From Acidobacteriota bacterium (GTDB lineage: Bacteria > Acidobacteriota > Vicinamibacteria > Vicinamibacterales > UBA8438), in NCBI GenBank assembly GCA_003533545.1, contig DQEK01000379.1, forward strand, positions 1,447-9,767: DNA of 8,321 bases, read 5' to 3'. Position numbers and translations under genes: made by a program. This document shows, one piece after another, positions 7,041 through 8,321 of the stretch (position 1 is its first letter; each line of letters opens with the position of its first letter). The notes beneath the pieces were generated by a model that was given only the letters and a program-made list of their open reading frames with translations, ran no database searches and had not been told where the DNA came from.

Positions 7041-7055
7041 CGGGACGCGGTCCCG
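7041..7055. terminator. Short GC-rich hairpin between the 335-residue gene and the M20 gene
   Basis: CGGGAC (7041-7046) and GTCCCG (7050-7055) form a perfect 6-bp stem with a 3-nt loop, 15 nt past the stop codon of the upstream gene. On the minus strand a run of five Ts follows, but about 20 nt later, too far for a standard terminator. It may cause partial termination or mark an RNA processing point between the two genes. Confidence 0.3.
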
Positions 7056-7070
7056 CGAAACTACAATCAC

Positions 7071-8078
7071 CTAACGGTCAACCGAGATTCGCTCCTCGTA
7101 ACGATGTCCCGCTAGGATTCCTTCCATCCCTATGTTCCCCTCGTGGCAGGCGTATTCAAACATCGGCTCTGGGCTGTACGCCAACGGAATCCGAACGGTC
7201 CAAGGTGCGGACCAGACGGTCGGATCGGTGATCGTGACTTCCCACTGGAGCTTGTCCGGAGCGACGCGGGAGAACCGTTCCACCATGTGGAGACCATCCG
7301 ACGAGCCACGAAAGCTCGCGCTCGACGAATAATTCGTGGTTTCCACGACCAGCGTGTCACCATCCCAGCGTCCTCTGGAATCACCATGTAAAAGGCGCAC
7401 ACCATCATCAAGGCGCGGCTGGTCACCAAGCGGAATGACACGAGCGTCGTGGATCATCTCGTACATGATGACCACGTGGTCGGCACTCTGGAAAATTTGG
7501 TAATAGCTGTTGTAACCGGCACCTAGCCGAGGCACGCCGTAGCTGACACAGCGCTCTGGCAACGGTCGGTCCGTATAGCTATCGGCTGGGTGATCGCGCC
7601 GGTACTGGCCGGCCTCACGCAAGCGCTCACGAGTGTCTGGCAACACGTCCGGAATACGTCCAGTTGGCGGGTCAATGACCAGCGACGTCTGGTTAGTAAA
7701 ATCACGGTCCGCGATCCAAAACTGGTTGTAATTCCCGGTCGTCGGATCGTATGAGGTCGCCTCGACACCCTGAATCGCCGCCAAGACCAGTTGGTCCCCG
7801 AACAAAGCATCACCATCCCCAACCGCATTCGCCGCTGCGACCCGAAGCGCTGCGAGTTCCTCATCAGACAGTTCTGCCTTGTCGGCCCAAACTTCTGGGC
7901 GCTCAAGCGGTGTGATGTTGTTGTTGGCCCAGACGCCCTGCAGATCCGGGTGGCCATCCGGAGTCCTTGGCACCACCCACTGCCCACCGGAGGCTTGACC
8001 GAACGCGCCGGGGGCACCGAGCGCGAACACCGCGAGACTCATCACGAAACAACCGGCCGTCATCGACACCTTACGCAT
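7071..8078 (-). CDS. Secreted protein of unknown function ('PDGHPDLQGVW' family)
   Basis: A 335-residue protein with a signal peptide (about 1-28, ending AFGQ), so it acts outside the cytoplasm. Its marks in order are: RTPDGHPDLQGVW (38-50); TPLERP (56-61); SLVIDPPTGRIPD (132-144); DRPLPERC (170-177); YYQIFQSADHVVIMYEMIHD (192-211); GDSRGRWDGDTLVVETTNY (232-250); and a C-terminal EYACHEGNIGMEGILAGHR (308-326). I recognise this pattern as a family that recurs in many copies per genome in Acidobacteriota and some other environmental bacteria, but I know no assigned domain or activity. Cys177 and Cys311 may pair; Cys10 is lost with the signal peptide. The start is secure: a G-rich ribosome site, AGGGGGGGA (8085-8093), stands 6 nt before the ATG. 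It lies between a PQQ-type dehydrogenase and an exported peptidase, which does not fix its role. Confidence 0.85.
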   Translation of the reverse strand: MRKVSMTAGCFVMSLAVFALGAPGAFGQASGGQWVVPRTPDGHPDLQGVWANNNITPLERPEVWADKAELSDEELAALRVAAANAVGDGDALFGDQLVLAAIQGVEATSYDPTTGNYNQFWIADRDFTNQTSLVIDPPTGRIPDVLPDTRERLREAGQYRRDHPADSYTDRPLPERCVSYGVPRLGAGYNSYYQIFQSADHVVIMYEMIHDARVIPLGDQPRLDDGVRLLHGDSRGRWDGDTLVVETTNYSSSASFRGSSDGLHMVERFSRVAPDKLQWEVTITDPTVWSAPWTVRIPLAYSPEPMFEYACHEGNIGMEGILAGHRYEERISVDR

Positions 8079-8208
8079 CCGCGGTCCCCCCCTACCCTCG
8101 TCTGATCAGAACAAAGTAAATCGTCGTTGACCCAGCTGGACCACACCGCGGTCCGAAAGCCACCAAGATTGTAGCCAGACGGCGGCCCTGACACCAGTCG
8201 GCAAACGA
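8079..8208 (-). promoter_or_regulatory. Intergenic region with possible promoter and operator for the 335-residue gene
   Basis: This 130-bp gap holds, reading the minus strand, a TACAAT at 8173-8168 (five of six to a -10 box, but no good -35), an inverted repeat GGACC/GGTCC (8138-8142 and 8150-8154) around a 7-nt loop, and a perfect 10-bp palindrome TCTGATCAGA (8101-8110) just upstream of the ribosome site. The inverted repeat could end the PQQ-dehydrogenase transcript; the palindrome could be a dimeric repressor site. Each signal is weak alone. Confidence 0.25.
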
Positions 8209-8321
8209 CTACGACGGCAACCGAGAGACCCGGTACTCTCCGGAATAGGCCCCCCCACTAATGGCGACCACGACATATTGAACGCCGTTGACCATGTAAG
8301 TCATCGGCGGGCCACTTTGCC
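8209..8321 (-). CDS. C-terminal end of a PQQ-dependent dehydrogenase (quinoprotein), 5' part outside window
   Basis: Only the last 37 codons before a TAG are visible, in the frame that leaves two bases of a split codon at the right edge. They read GQSGPPMTYMVNGVQYVVVA followed by ISGGAYSGEYRVSRLPS. The string 'G-x-P-MTY-x-V-x-G-x-QYV-VVA-x-GG' is the hallmark last blade of pyrroloquinoline-quinone beta-propeller dehydrogenases (membrane glucose dehydrogenase and alcohol dehydrogenase types), which oxidise sugars or alcohols in the periplasm. Too little is present to tell substrate class or cofactor ligands. It is upstream of the 335-residue gene on the same strand, with a 130-bp spacer. Confidence 0.75.
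   Translation of the reverse strand, partial: QSGPPMTYMVNGVQYVVVAISGGAYSGEYRVSRLPS

Noticed and set aside
6390..7231. Two overlapping plus-strand open frames of about 240 codons
   Set aside because: Both are antisense to the M20 peptidase and biased to Arg/Ser/Thr, with no family features.

Overview
This 8.3 kb window is ordinary, dense chromosomal DNA from an uncultured-type Gram-negative bacterium. It shows no mobile element, CRISPR array, tRNA or rRNA. Three things point to an outer-membrane-bearing environmental lineage: many exported enzymes, a C-terminal-Phe outer-membrane barrel, and two secreted families that I associate with Acidobacteriota and neighbouring lineages (the 'PDGHPDLQGVW' family and the Cys-x3-Cys/beta-barrel family). 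Acidobacteriota is my best guess. It rests on family recall only; there is no marker gene here.

Layout: seven of the eight genes are on the minus strand. Read in the minus direction from the right edge they are: the last 37 codons of a probable PQQ-dependent dehydrogenase (8209-8321); a secreted 335-residue protein of unknown function (7071-8078); and an exported M20-family metallopeptidase (5711-6994). A convergent gap with strong hairpins (5558-5710) separates these from the only plus-strand gene, an exported fumarylacetoacetate-hydrolase-family protein (4406-5557). That gene diverges, across a 93-bp promoter region, from a PhoA-type alkaline phosphatase (2942-4312). Further along the minus strand come an outer-membrane barrel protein of unknown function (1537-2811), a DUF2182 membrane protein with a Met/His-rich loop (677-1450), and the N-terminal two-thirds or less of a PepSY-TM membrane protein that runs off the left edge (1-578).

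How they fit together: five complete proteins carry signal peptides, so most of the window encodes the periplasm or cell surface. The enzymes would release phosphate (PhoA), trim peptides or acylated amino acids (M20), cleave or decarboxylate a small keto acid (FAH family) and oxidise an alcohol or sugar (PQQ enzyme). DUF2182 plus PepSY-TM looks like a membrane module for metal handling. Spacers of 76-131 bp between same-strand genes leave it open whether these are operons or single units.

No stretch above 300 bp lacks a gene. The largest gaps are 5558-5710 (hairpins), 8079-8208 (possible promoter and operator) and 2812-2941 (no clear signal). I found no convincing undescribed defence or mobile system. 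The most interesting unknowns are the barrel protein, the 335-residue family, the exported FAH enzyme with a CxxC beside its predicted catalytic dyad, and the structured convergent intergenic region.
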